Positions 34,251 to 46,540 of a stretch of DNA of 64,000 nt are shown here, in pieces. Each line of letters begins with the position of its first letter. Positions within the stretch are counted from its first letter, which is position 1. The stretch is taken from contig CM049309.1 in NCBI GenBank assembly GCA_026874595.1, positions 67,502,926 through 67,566,925 on the forward strand, given 5' to 3'. The translations under genes and the position numbers were made by a program. The stretch is from Sipunculus nudus. Lineage: Eukaryota > Annelida > Sipuncula > Golfingiida > Sipunculidae. The notes under the pieces were generated by a model. It did no database searches and was not told the DNA's origin. It saw only the letters and a program-made list of their open reading frames with translations.

Positions 34251-34340
<90 letters not shown>
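34251..34340. repeat. Compound (TC)n(TA)n(TG)n microsatellite
   Basis: Three dinucleotide runs in succession. Confidence 0.95.
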
Positions 34341-34813
34341 TCCTCTCCTAGCCATCGGTGCTTTTTTATTTGTCGATATATCATACCAGTCCTATAGATA
34401 TACGTATTGTTCGTACTGTCTGTTCTTATAATTGTTCAATTAATCAATGTTTCCGACATGTATTGCATTATCTCCTTAATTTGTTCACCAAGAATCCAAA
34501 TTCAGTAAGCATTCCTTATATTTCCGATATATATATTTCAGACCAACCAGAGTTTCTGTATAACCAATCAGCTGATGTCGTTACCTTGGGAGTGGCAAAT
34601 ATAGATTCTGAATTTGAGACGTTTCGGTGACTAGAAAACACCCCAAAATCACTGACTTTATTGAACATGATCTTGTATGGGAGAGAAGATGCGATTAAAG
34701 TTATACAAACACCGAGCTCAATCAGAACTGATGGACAGTAATTTCAAATCAGGCACATGAGATTTGTGGCACATGATCTACCCGAGTGTCAGGATATTCG
34801 GCACTTGCCCCCA

Positions 34814-34831
34814 CCCCCCCCCCCCCCCCCC
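34814..34831. repeat. Poly(C) tract
   Basis: Uninterrupted C-run of about 18 preceded by CCCCCA. Confidence 0.9.
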
Positions 34832-34889
34832 GCATATTTTGACTTTATATTACAGGTTAAAGTATATATCCACATTCGGGTAGTGCAAA

Positions 34890-35540
34890 TTGTGTCAGAA
34901 ACTATGCTAATTTTCTGATACATGTGAACGATATGCCATATATAAGATCTGTGATAACACATATACATGTATTTAAAAACAACGCTCTGTGCACTGAACT
35001 GAGGAAATGCTTTTCAATTGTGTTGGAGTCATAGATATACGTGAAGTTCGTCACTTCAGCGGTGACACGATCGCTGATGAGACAATTTAAGGTTAGTGGC
35101 ATGAACAATAAAAGGATATTTATAGGATAAAGAATACTTCCAGGGGCGGATCAAGGGTTGTGGGTAGAAGGGGGGGGGGGGGAGATATTTAACCCTTATT
35201 AAAAGGGTAAAATTTTTTGGAAGTGTTTTCATCAAAATTTGATGTGATTTTCCAGGGTACTGGTCCAATGGTGTAAACTGTAAACTCTTCCATTCCACGA
35301 ATTCTTGATCTGTGCCTGGGTTAATATTATAGTACATACATCTGCGCATTGTATACATTTGTCATGAATCCTCAACATTACATTGCACGCATAACATTCC
35401 AAAACCGTGTAGTATATATCTTACTGGTGGCTTTGATTATGAGTAGGCCTATACATTACCAGCAAAACATACATGAGTTAGGAGCCACATTGCGGTCGAG
35501 CCCAGTCACAGTGGTATACTAAATATCTTACCAGCTGACG
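34890..35540. repeat. Decayed local duplication, unit 1
   Basis: Collinear, diverged match to 36830-37320: GGTTAGTGGCATGAA, TTTAACCCTT, GGGTACTGGT, GTAAACTGTAAACTCTT, ACATCTGCGCA, ATGAATCCTCAACATTACA, GACTTTGATTATGAGTA, GAGTTAGGAGCCACATTGCG. It also contains a 13-bp G-run near 35170. Confidence 0.6.
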
Positions 35541-35959
35541 AATCAGGGTTGGATCCAGAAATTCTTTGGGGGGGGGGGAGGATTTCTCTCGGTTGATCCA
35601 TGAAATGCAAAAAAAAAAAGACCCACACTTAAAAAAATCTTTAATTAAAAGTCAGATAATCACAGGCAATCTATATATAGATTTATGGTATAACTGAAAT
35701 GATAATATTTAACCAGGTTTGGTTTTGTAGAAAAATCATGAATATTTTCAAGAATTTTAAGGGGAAGAGGTTGCAACCCCCATAACTTTCCCCTCCTAGA
35801 TCTAACGCAACGAATCATGTGATTCGTAGTTTTTTTAGTGCTCCACTGAAACCGCTCGACAGATTATTCCGAAACCTGATATCATTAATGATGTCTTCTC
35901 CGTTAAGCACCAGTTTCTATATGAACCTATAACGACATATTATCTATTCCACACATATC

Positions 35960-36540
35960 TTTTGGGGCTATCTACAATCGTTTTCGCGTGATGTCCGTCA
36001 AGATGTCGGTTCACATGGCTCAGGAGTGGTTTGATGTAATGGCCTGAGATTTTGCAGGGGGATAGATCTTGGATATAACTTTATTTTACACCTACGACTG
36101 GTGTCGCCATCTGCGTACGTGCATGGTGTCAATCAATGCGTCTGGTAAAGGTGCAGATCATGCATATCTCGGGAGTAGTTTAATGTATCAGCTTGAAATT
36201 CCGCAGGTCTGGCAATATGGATAACTCGTACACAAGACTGATGGCGCCACCTCAAATCTTGTTTTCATGGAAAACATCTATGCACGTATCTCAGGAGTGG
36301 TTGGATGTATCGGCCTGAAAACCTGCATATCCATATATTTTGGGTAGCTTTATACATGACTGGTAGCACCATGTAAAACCATTTTTGCATGGGGTCCATC
36401 GGTGCGTCTCCTTTTTTGGGCAAAAATCACACATCTCAGGAGTGCATGGCCGAATCAGCCTAACATTCAGTAAGATCCTGTTTAACTTTGTCCCGTACAA
36501 AAACTAGTGGTGCCACCACCAACAATTGTTATGTGGTGTC
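35960..36540. repeat. Decayed ~150-165-bp tandem repeats
   Basis: Units recur with CTCAGGAGTGGTTTGATGTA, CGGCCTGAAAACCTGCA, ACACAAGACTGATGGCGCC and TGCATGGGGTCCATCGGTGC. The same family is seen at 4490-5100. Confidence 0.6.
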
Positions 36541-36829
36541 TGTCCGTGCATCCTGGAATATTTTGGCATCTCTGATGAAAGGATATATCCCGTCAATCAG
36601 GTGACATCCCATGCCTCAGTAAATCCTTACCCCTGTGATACGGCGAATACACGTAACTGTCCATATTCTGAGTGTCTAAAAACCTGTGAAAGATAGGATC
36701 CGTGACGACACATAGAGTTAAACATAACGCTGTATGCAGTCATGCAGGGAATGCTTATCAGAAGTGGTGGGACTAAGGGAGAGTAAATGACACCCGAATG
36801 ATCCGCAGATTACCGGAAACCAGTCTGTA

Positions 36830-37320
36830 TATTATATACTAGTATATAGCGCGTACGCACTGTCTGTCACTGCAGCGGTGGAGTGAACGTTATAGAATCA
36901 GTATAAGGTTGATGGCATGAATGGTAACAGAAAGAGGGGTGTAGGAGGTTTAATCCTTCTTTGTGGGTGAAGTTACTTTTTTGCAGTGTTATTAGACTTA
37001 ATTGAAAGCTAAACCACTGTAAACCAAATAAGTATCCTGATTGTGGACTTTTCTGGGGTACTTGTCTCTGGATGTAAATTGTGAACTCTTTTCTTCTCAA
37101 ATTCCGGTTTTTTTGGGGTTTTTTTTCATGGGTCTTATATCACATAACAGACATTTGCGCAGTAAACACATATTATGATTCCTCAAGATTACACTGCAGA
37201 AGTTACACTGAGGGCTTTGATTATGAGTACATTAGCAGCAAACAACACACATCAGAGTTAGAAGCCATATTGCGGTCTAGCCCAGAAACTGCATGTGTGG
37301 TACTTAATATCTGAATAGCT
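36830..37320. repeat. Decayed local duplication, unit 2
   Basis: Matches 34890-35540 in the same order and orientation about 1.9 kb away, with the 35960-36540 tandem repeats in between. Confidence 0.6.
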
Positions 37321-37329
37321 GCTCACTGA

Positions 37330-38890
37330 GTTATACATAATACTTCGCATATTGTGTTTTGGTAACATTCAACCCGCTGTTGTCTTTTATCGTTTGTGGC
37401 TACTCTAGTGGTGAAATTGACAGCTAACAAATTGGGTTGTGCTGCCTATATTAGCGGCGATTGGTCGATCAAACGGTAAACGGATTTGTTAAAAAAGCTT
37501 TTTTTGTACTTTTTTATAGGCAACTAATTTTCTATAGAATTTTCAGTAAATTGTGAAATGCCGTTGGCCAACGCCCTGATCCACCAAGTTTGTTTATATT
37601 TAGACTAAACCACGAAGGTAATGTCCCATTTCTTGGCATCACATTTTCGTAGTAACTTGCTGGGCATTTAAGATCATTTGCGAATCATGGTACATGTGTG
37701 CTTGCAAGTGTCATATCCAGAATACCTATAGGGATAGTATAGTATTTAAATTGTCTGAAACAGTTTCTACAGCCGACTAATATGTCTTTCAGGATTTTCT
37801 CTTGTGAATGCATCTGATAAAACCAATGAAACTATATATAACAATGTTTTGTACATCAACGTGTATTAGTGTAAAGTGGCGAATACCCCAAAACTGACAG
37901 TTAATAACTTAAACTTTTTTTTTTGTATATTGTACCGGTAAATGTGTCAGTACATAGAGTATAATAATATATTATATATGTATTATAGCCAGTGTGCATA
38001 AATTAAATTTTTATTAAGTGTGGATAACGTATCCCTTTTAAAAGCGGTTTAATTTTTTGGTGTTTGATACGTGTTTTTGTGTGTCCTTTTGCCTGTATAA
38101 ATATACAGGAAGTCTTGAAAAGATTTCGCATGGATTTCTGCAGGCGTATATATATCGCTTTGAGTGACGCGGTATTAAGATTTAACTTAATTTGGTGATC
38201 CGGTATGAGATGCTAATGCAGTTTCATTATTTTTATGTATGTACATTCTCTCCAATATGATTAAAATTAAATAAATCAGCTGCAGAGTTTGACTATAAGC
38301 ATTAAGATATTGCATTAGCGGAATACCAAGAAATAAATTACCGTAACAACGCAATTCTGTGAATGACCTGGATTCTTTTAAATATGTTGATCAGAGACTA
38401 TAGGCATCTGGTATGGCTCTCGGCCGTGCAAACTTTGCTGCAATCTCAGTCACATTAAACCGGCAAAAGGCAGTATGTAACAATAAACAAGTTTATACTT
38501 GTGTATGAACTTACCAGGCCCCTGACCGCAAACAAGCATATTTAATAAGATAATACATCCACTATATCGTAAGCACCACCAAGTACTGAATTCCATATCA
38601 AAGCACATATTCGTGACAGACGGTTTACTTAGTCTAATTTTCATTTGATCCTTGCCCTAATAGTCCAAAGGAACGGTAACGCAGGGGTAAACATTTATCT
38701 TAGATAAGATAGTACATCTAAATCTTAACGACACTTGGTATTGGTTACTTAAAAAGTTAACACTTAAAATGGTTCAGCATATCTGTGATAAGACCAAAAT
38801 CCATTACCAAAACTATGTTACCTACAACCTAACCAGATTAACAGGCAGTTAACACACCACTCCTCTGTGACAGTCAATAGATTTGAACCA
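37330..38890. other. Intergenic, nothing recognised
   Basis: AT-rich, no domain-bearing ORF, no clear repeat. Confidence 0.35.
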
Positions 38891-38899
38891 TTTGTGAGG

Positions 38900-39763
38900 T
38901 TTTTAGCTCAGTTGACTGTAAGTCATCTGAGCTGTAGGGATCACTCTTCGTCCGTCGTCTGTCCGTCCGGTCGTCCGTTAACAAAGTACAAATCTGTACC
39001 GCTGGATCTAGAAACTTCTAATTTATATTTATATACCCATATAGGTCCATACGAGATCTCCTTGAAACCCTGGAATAAGATCTCTGTTACCCATATCCTC
39101 CGAGCTATTCGTCTCGTAAGTGAACCCAGAATAATTAAAAATTTGATACAAAAGCTCCAGTATCTGAATGACTAATGCATTGATGACCATGATTTTTTGC
39201 ATGCATATTGATCATGGAGTGTTACATAAGTTCCTGCAGACTGGTGGCGCCCCTGTATTTTTACTTTCTGATTTTTACGCATTTTTTCCTCTTTTTTGAG
39301 ACCTTCAAAGAATCAGTCGTCCGTTAACAGGTCTAACTGCCCAGGGAGGTCTAGGGAAAATCTCCTTGAAAACCTGAAGTCAGGTCATAGGGACCTATAT
39401 TCTGCAAGATATGTGAAAGAACATGATTGAGCACCCTATAGGACCGATCATGATTGATTACAGTTGGACCTAGAAACTACTAATTTGATTAAGATCCAGG
39501 GGAATTGCTGTAAAACATTCATGGAAACATGAAATAATGTCGCTGTGCCCTTTTTTCTGCAAGCTGTGTGAAAGAACATGATTTTAATACTCTGTTAGTC
39601 ACATGGGCTCAAATGGTAGCAGTTAGATGTAGAATAAGGTCACTGTAACCTATATCAAAGGTCTATTGGCAGAATGCATTATCTTGAGCACTCGGGGAGT
39701 CAGGTTAACCATCGTTCAATTTTCCCTGTATTTGGCTGAGCGTCATGGCCCATGGGCCACTAG
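38900..39763 (+). mobile_element. Helentron/pearl-like element, family 1, copy 3
   Basis: Begins TTTTTAGCTCAGTTGACTGT with paired AAGTCATCTGAGCT, then GTCCGTCGTCTGTCCGTCCG. Ends GGCTGAGCGTC, the 14-bp perfect palindrome TGGCCCATGGGCCA (39746-39759), then CTAG followed by T. Core similar to copy 2. The 3' end fits the Helitron rule (hairpin, CTRR, T). Confidence 0.75.
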
Positions 39764-41013
39764 TTTCATTACTCATTGGCTTGTACAACAGCAAATGTAT
39801 GCAAGAATAAATAAGTGTAGCATGGGACTGGAAAATGTGGTGCACTAAGAACTACGCGGTTCAAAACAATCCAGAACCTCAAAAGCAACATTGTCCAAGG
39901 AACCTAAGTCATTCGTTAATGTCACAGGTTATTCACAGAATCGGGAATGTAAAACCTCGTCTAGAAGGCTTAACCTTTATGACATGTCAGTCTTATAAAA
40001 TGGCCACCTTTATCCTTTATCTAAAAACGGGGCCACCCATACAAAGATGAGAGTCGAAATATTGCTTGGCCGAGTATTCTATGATTTCGGTCGCTTTACT
40101 TATGCCGAGAAATAAATCCTGTGAAATATACATTGATTTCCTCAGAACTCTTCTTTGTGGGAGTCCATCTTTGCCTTTATATACGTTAGCTCCACGATTG
40201 ATTGACCTGTACTATATACCTTACAGAGTCTTTGGATCTGGAGGTAGGGCGCCCCCATACATCGTCATAATTGTTACAGCTAACTTATATTATCCTCGAT
40301 ATTGAATTAGGGGGCATTATCCGTTGAACCAACAGCATATCATAAAATCTATGGTACATTCCATGGATACGGCACAAGGCTGGTTTAATGGACAAACCTC
40401 CAAGGCAACTGCATGATAAATAAATGAAATAAATATGATTGTAAGAACATTTGGGTACATTGGGTATATTCATTAAATCACAAAATAAAATCTGTATAAA
40501 AACATAAGGAATTTTATAGAAACCCAGCCAACCTACCTTTACAACAATTCTAAAAGATATGAATGTGGAATTTGTGAAAAATTCGATCAATAACAACAGT
40601 AGATATTACAAAACTACGATTCTAGGAATGTCGTCCAAATTCAGTACGTGGTGAAACCTCATGACTTGGTTTGCCGTACATGGTAAAAACTTAGAAATAA
40701 CAAATGAGAATAGAATAAGTCTTCATCGGTGATCCATTGTCATAGTGTACATGAAATCAACGTACGATGCTTGAGTATTATATGATATAAAGTAGATTTA
40801 AGGCTTATTAAATCCGCGTGGTCACGTATTATGATTTGCAATCATGCATAAAACACTGACACAACCGCTGTAATGGCATATTTATACTATTCTGGACTGT
40901 TTATACAGCTTTGCTATAACGTTTATCAACGTTTAGGCCATCATTTCAGTACCATATATAGGACCCTGGCATGCTGACCGATGTTTTCACTCTTGATTTT
41001 CTGATTATTCTAG
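39764..41013. other. Upstream flank of the K2P gene; no coding exon seen
   Basis: Any 5' untranslated exon should lie here. A polypyrimidine stretch ending in TTATTCTAG at 41013 looks like a 3' splice site, placing a spliced leader exon upstream. Confidence 0.3.
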
Positions 41014-41033
41014 GTTTGTGACATCACGTGGTT

Positions 41034-41175
41034 ATGAACTGGAAGGTCCTTCTTCTCCTCTGCGTTATCGCCCTCGTTTTGAACGTGATAGGGGGCGTTG
41101 TGTTCCATTTCATCGAAACTGCGGCTGAAAATGAAAACAAAGAGACCGCCAGAAGAGCTTATAATAATTTTCTTG
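41034..41175 (+). CDS. KCNK-like: K2P exon 1
   Basis: ATG start, TM1 and the beginning of the extracellular cap. Ends after codon base 1 at CTTG|GTAAAA. Confidence 0.92.
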
Positions 41176-43752
41176 GTAAAAACACATATATGTTTTTTAT
41201 TACGTCATTTTCATTTCATGCTGGATTCATTAATTATAACATTAGAACATTTCTGTTCATTTGAGTATATTAAATCATAGGCTGTTTCATAAAAAATAAC
41301 AGCGGAAATTGAAGCCCATGGGGGATAAATAAGTTGTAAAATAAAGAACCATGCATTTAGGAATTGAGCATTAAGTTAATGGCAATTAAAATGTGTAAAA
41401 TAAATTTTCGTTAATAGGTTTGTCTTACATAAAGAAAGAGAAATGAACCGAGACATCCAGCCTATCTCAAAACTCTGATTTTATTGTTATGTTGGTTATT
41501 TATAGCAAACAATGCAGCCTGCGTCAACAGGTCAGATTTTGACGCCATCCTGCGCATCGTTCTTCAGGCTTACGATCAAGGCATCATAGCGACAGACAAC
41601 GCCTCCAGCACCACCAACTGGGACATCCTCAGCTCGGTCTTCTTCTCACTCACCATAGCAACCACCATAGGTAACGTAGTCATGTGATCCTGTAAAGTCT
41701 ATACAAAGAGATGGGGGTATCAAAAGTAAAAAAAAGAGTAACAACCAATTTAATCAATGTCATTTATTTATAGATATGTGTGTGGCCTGTCGGATGGCAC
41801 TGAAATGAGAACGAAAGTAATCAAATGATTAAAATGATATGGTGTTATTTTAATGAAGTGGGTACTTTAAACATTGGTAATAGCATTTCATTGAGAAGGT
41901 ATCGGAGATGGATGAAGCCTGATATTCAGACAGGCAGAGAAAAGATTTGAAAACGAATTGTTTTCAGGAGTTTGATTAAAATGCAACTGAAATAGCTACC
42001 CCGTCATTAAGCTTTCCCCGTAATTTTTTCATTAAGACCTGCAGCGGACAGTAATAATTATCCACCGATGTCACTCATACTCGGGCCTGCCAGTGTATCA
42101 TTATCAAGGTGGCAAGGACAACTTTTTTTACGGGCCTGCCAGTGTATCATTGTCAATGTTGTTCAGGTGGCAATTACAATTACTGAAAGTTTAAACTTGT
42201 TGTGCCAAGCAAGATGAGTACAAACACAACTTTTCTGGCAATCTCATAAAAGAACTATTTTTAACCATGTTCACAAACCCATGTGATTTTGGTTATACGA
42301 GAAGTTGTTATACGGAATGCTATCGGATTATCTAAAGGAAACCATTTAGGTTCATTCGTCAGATAATTACCTATCATATGGTTATATTTTTCTGTTTATC
42401 AATCTTTTACACTTTTACAGTAACGAATGCCTGTCTTTTTTATTCAGGTTATGGACACTTGTCACCATCAACCCCGGGATCACGTGCTTTCTGTGCCATA
42501 TTCGCAGTCCTATCTATTCCTTTGATCGCCAACATCCTCGGGGAATTCGGATCTCGCATGCAGTCTGGTTATAAGAAGATCGAGCAAAAATTGACAAGGC
42601 TACACAAGTACCGGGACAGTCCTAGCAGGGCCTCCCGTGTGTGTTATTCTATTTTCACTGTAGGTGGGCTCATACTGATGGGCACGACATTGTTTTACCT
42701 TATTCCTGCTGGGATTTTTACCGGTATAGAAGGCTGGGATTATGGAACCAGTGTTTATTACACCTTCATCACTCTCACCACCATTGGATTTGGGGATTAT
42801 GTCGCAGGTATAGTTAGTTATACTTCGGCAGTTCACTATTCATCAATATATAACCTATAGTAAAAACAAAGATATGTAAATGTTATTTAGTAATGTGCAA
42901 TGCACTAAAATAATGTAATTATAATACAGTTTAAATTTAAGTTTAAATCGTGCATATGTAAGTTTCGATGACATATACTATAATGACAACACTGTCGAAA
43001 ATAATTAATTTTATCGATTAGCACCATTCCACGGGCATTTGGAGTTTAAGAACAATATTTGTATTGTAGTATACTTTCACAGTCACTAACATATATAATA
43101 TATATATCTGCCTCCGTATTTGTAGGACATAATACGGACCTTGCTTACCGAGGCATTTACAGGTTATGTTTAGTTTTCTGGATTATGATTGGACTCAGCT
43201 GGTGGGCCATGATCATCAGTCACCTACAAGAGATCTTCAATCGACCAGTGGAGGCCAGAGAAAATAAGGTACACGTTTTGTATTATACAAGACAATATAT
43301 ACATGGTCAATTGCAGAATGAAACCTGAAAAAAAAAATTATTATACATGTATATTCAATTATATTTTATTTACACATTGATAATCGGTTAATGGGTTAGT
43401 TATTCACAGTCATGCTTATTCTTAAGACATTATTCCACATAGGTTGAGTATAACCCATCAATATTATTTGATAGTTAGTGAAAGCTGCTGTCTGTGCATT
43501 GATCACACTCAGGAATATTACGTTTTGTGTGCATGGAGGGAAGTTTAACATTTCCCGTTCATCATTTTATGTTTTTTTTTTAAATTTTATTTTATGGTAA
43601 CTGTATAGCAATCTTGTGCAACAATTTTATTTTTCCCAACTTGGAACTCTATATATATAGCTTTTCATAATTATTTTATTTTTCATCTAAGAATCATTGT
43701 TTAAATATTTTGCTTCTCTGATAAACCATGTGTTGCACTTGTCCACCGCCAC

Positions 43753-43834
<82 letters not shown>

Positions 43835-44043
43835 ACACACACATATATATAGGTAGGTGTGAGTGTGTGTGTGTGTGTGTGTGTAGAGTAGAACCTGTTT
43901 AATAGACCACCTGTCTGTAAAGAGCACGCTTGAGTGGACCGAACGCATTCACCTTGTTTATTACTGACCTATATCGTATAAGGCCACCTGTGAATAAAGA
44001 CCACCTTTGGCCAGTTCCAAGAGTCGTCTTATCATTCAGGTTT

Positions 44044-44101
<58 letters not shown>

Positions 44102-44232
44102 GTATATATAGGTGTTTGTGTTACTTGCTTTATAATCTATAGCACTTCTCTGTGTGTTCTTTATAATCTTCTAAACAGCGCAAACTAAAGAAGGACAAGG
44201 AAAATAACCTAGAGGATGTGACAAAGATGTAG
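41034..44232 (+). CDS. KCNK-like: Two-pore-domain potassium channel, TREK/TRAAK-like (287 aa, 5 exons)
   Basis: Exons 41034-41175, 41506-41670, 42448-42807, 43126-43268 and 44179-44232 join in frame across four GT-AG introns. A TGA at 41019-41021 stops the frame just upstream of the ATG. The product is a plasma-membrane K+ leak channel that would dimerise. TM1 ~5-27; cap helices with Cys53 (in CVN, as in the cap disulfide of TREK-1) and sequon NAS at 79-81; pore 1 TTIGYG with filter 103-105; TM2 ~116-136; TM3 ~167-189; pore 2 TTIGFGD with filter 216-218; TM4 ~233-255; short basic C-tail. Wording such as IEGW and GFGDYVAG, and the MNWK start, resembles TREK/TRAAK (KCNK2/4/10), but the tail is much shorter (~30 residues after TM4). 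Subfamily placement is probable; channel identity is very strong. Confidence 0.93.
41506..41670 (+). CDS. KCNK-like: K2P exon 2
   Basis: Acceptor TTTATAG. Encodes the cap with Cys53 and the first pore helix. Ends ACCATAG|GTAACG inside the first Gly codon of the GYG filter, an intron position I recall as common in K2P genes. Confidence 0.92.
42448..42807 (+). CDS. KCNK-like: K2P exon 3
   Basis: Acceptor TTTTTTATTCAG. Completes GYG, then TM2, the cytoplasmic linker, TM3 and the second pore loop to GFGDYVA. Donor GCAG|GTATAG. Confidence 0.92.
43126..43268 (+). CDS. KCNK-like: K2P exon 4
   Basis: Acceptor GTATTTGTAG. Encodes the second-pore exit and TM4 ([20 protein letters not shown]) and ends at AAG|GTACAC in phase 0. 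Confidence 0.92.
43755..43884. repeat. (AT)n / (AC)n / (GT)n compound microsatellite in K2P intron 4
   Basis: Long AT run to about 43831, then ACACAC, ATATAT and a GT run. Confidence 0.95.
44046..44111. repeat. (AT)n microsatellite in K2P intron 4
   Basis: AT runs broken by TATGTA twice, ending 68 bp before exon 5. Confidence 0.93.
44179..44232 (+). CDS. KCNK-like: K2P exon 5 (last coding exon)
   Basis: Acceptor CTTCTAAACAG, then [17 protein letters not shown] and TAG. The phase fits exon 4 exactly and the basic residues suit a cytoplasmic tail. A possible poly(A) signal AATAAA is at 44883-44888. Confidence 0.8.
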   Translation, partial: RKLKKDKENNLEDVTKM

Positions 44233-44690
44233 ACACCATGCGTGGTAACGTCAACAGGCAGCATCATATAATTATGTAAGCAATGTACAGACATCATATG
44301 CATGATGCTTGTATATATATATATATATGTACGTGCAAGATTAGGGGACTCTAATCCTGACGGGTAAAATACTGACAGTAGACATGGTGCATGAGATTAG
44401 CGGTTACCGTAGCTTAGGAAGAAGAAAGGAGATAAAACTGGAAATTTTCGTTAGTGCAAACGGACATAACAGTTATAAATGTTTTGTAATTACACGTAAG
44501 TATTGTGCATGATCCTAGATTACAGGATTTCTGCATGTCACCACATGCCGCTTTCTTTCACTTCTGAACTCTAACTACTAATACTTGTATTTTCATGGAT
44601 TTTAACTATTATTTTTATTTGTCACACTTGGTCTGCTTTGTAAAGCTACAGTCCCACTGAAGCAGGCAGTACTAGGGATAGGCAAGGATT

Positions 44691-44731
44691 ACCACGGATC
44701 ACCCCGGATACGGTCCGGGGTGATCCGTGGT
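44691..44731. other. Perfect 18-bp-stem GC-rich hairpin downstream of the K2P gene
   Basis: ACCACGGATCACCCCGGA (44691-44708), loop TACGG, then the exact reverse complement (44714-44731), followed by GACCCGGGGTG and a T-run. It lies about 460 bp past the stop codon and before the possible AATAAA at 44883, so it may be in the 3' untranslated region. Function unknown. Confidence 0.85.
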
Positions 44732-45119
44732 GACCCGGGGTGTTTTTTTTTGGCAGAAATCGCCATTTCACACAGCATCACTACAGCAGCCAAGGATATC
44801 ACTTGTGCTGTATTCTTGCCGGTCTCTTTTCGGTGAATCGAACAAGCCTCTTCTAAACGTGATCTGTTTCGGTCGATAAACGAATAAACATACATGTCCC
44901 TCTAATAACTCATTTTTTGTAAAGCAGCTATTCCCACGAGCAAAAAACTTGTCGGATTCCAGTGAATAATTTTAAAAAGCGTAACGTTGGTCACTAAAAC
45001 TAACAACTTTTTTATACATGAGCATATGCAGTTGAATTACCAGCGAATTTCGTCGAATTTGTAGATATATAGGTTGTTCCCGGAAGGCGCTGAGAAAAAT
45101 AGGGCAGATGCTTTTGAAA

Positions 45120-45661
45120 ACAGTCATACAAAATGACTTGCTTCACCCCTAGCTGTAATCCAAGGGAATTTGAACGTACAGTTAGAACAAAGGAAAATAT
45201 GCCGCATACGGGACAATTATGTATTGCACGTGGTTTTTCACCTGCATGTAAGCGACCAATTTGTTGATGCATGTACTAATTTGTTGGCATCGGGAGTAAA
45301 TATACTATAATCTTTTCTTTATAAAAAACAGAGCAATTTTAAATAAAGTTTCATAAATTCGTTTCTCAGCTTTTAGTTTTGTAATACACTTTTTTCCAGT
45401 AAAATATTTCACACCATACACCACATAAAACGGTCATACAAATTAACTTGCATCGCCCTTGGCTGAAATGCATGGAATTTGAACGTACAGTTAGAACAAA
45501 GGAAAATATGGCGCATATGGCACAATTCTGCATTGCAAGTGTTTTTTTTCACCTGCACGTAAGCGACCAATTTGTTGATGCATGTATTAATTTGTTGGCA
45601 TCGGGAGTAAATTTACTATAATCTCTTCTTTATAAAAAACAGAGCAATTTAAAATAAAGTT
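45120..45661. repeat. Tandem duplication of a ~231-bp segment
   Basis: 45120-45350 and 45431-45661 match closely (GGAATTTGAACGTACAGTTA, GCGACCAATTTGTTGATGCA, AATTTGTTGGCATCGGGAGT, TATAAAAAACAGAGCAATTT) with an ~80-bp intervening piece. Confidence 0.88.
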
Positions 45662-45837
45662 TAAATTTCGTACCAAGTCCACACGAGACAATATTTATTA
45701 CACAGTTCCAACGGAAATGTTTTTTTTAGCCGTAAAATTACAATGATAGATACAGGGAAACTGTCTTGTATAGTCAACAGCATGCTTTAATATATTTGTT
45801 TACTTCAATCACCTGAATATATAGTACATTAAATTCT

Positions 45838-45838
<1 letters not shown>

Positions 45839-45879
<41 letters not shown>
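45839..45879. repeat. (AT)n microsatellite
   Basis: About 20 AT dinucleotides. Confidence 0.93.
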
Positions 45880-45881
<2 letters not shown>

Positions 45882-46378
45882 CTAAGTAGAATTATTAAAC
45901 CAGATTTTTTTTCCAAAATCCATATAACCAGATAGATTTCAGTGACAGTGTGCCATCGGATCTAAGATTATACAGATAAAGGTACAACATCGATTAGGAT
46001 ATATTCAAACTTGAAGGTCCAGTTTTGCCATCAATTCGATGAGCATGCAACAGTTAGTTGGAATGAGAAATGTCTGGCGCCTAGCCTGAAAATTATATTT
46101 AATGTTATTTCTAACTTCAGGTGGAAGATTCGAAAGAGGACAAAGTTGAGCTGGAGGCAGTAGGAGAAAAGACAGAGAAGGCAGGGACCAATAACTAGTT
46201 TGGTTGTCTGTGGATGCCTGTGTAATTTCCATTATGCCACAGATCACTCTCTTTACGGTCCATCCGTTAATAAACACGTATATAAAAATGGTAAATGTAT
46301 GAAATGGTAAATGTGATGGCTAAATGTGGGGTTTCTTCCAATAAAAGGAAATAACTTGCATGTTTTCATAAGCAAGGA

Positions 46379-46380
<2 letters not shown>

Positions 46381-46441
<61 letters not shown>

Positions 46442-46450
46442 ATACATATG

Positions 46451-46487
<37 letters not shown>

Positions 46488-46540
46488 ATACATATATATA
46501 TATCACATACATATGTAATATATATATATTACATATATAT
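46381..46540. repeat. Long (AT)n with CACATACATATGTA interruptions
   Basis: AT runs separated by ATCACATACATATGTAATAT blocks that repeat three times. Confidence 0.93.

Noticed and set aside
41028-41033. GTG-GTT as an earlier start of the K2P protein
   Set aside because: GTG is not a usual animal start codon, and a TGA lies three codons further upstream; ATG at 41034 matches the expected N-terminus.
42808-42860. Reading on past the donor after GFGDYVAG
   Set aside because: A consensus splice junction at 42807/42808 joins in phase to 43126, restoring the conserved region after the second pore.
45012-45272. HAGEKP and CPVCG on the minus strand, like a C2H2 zinc-finger linker
   Set aside because: The second tandem copy (45431-45661) does not keep the cysteines or the frame, and no further finger follows.
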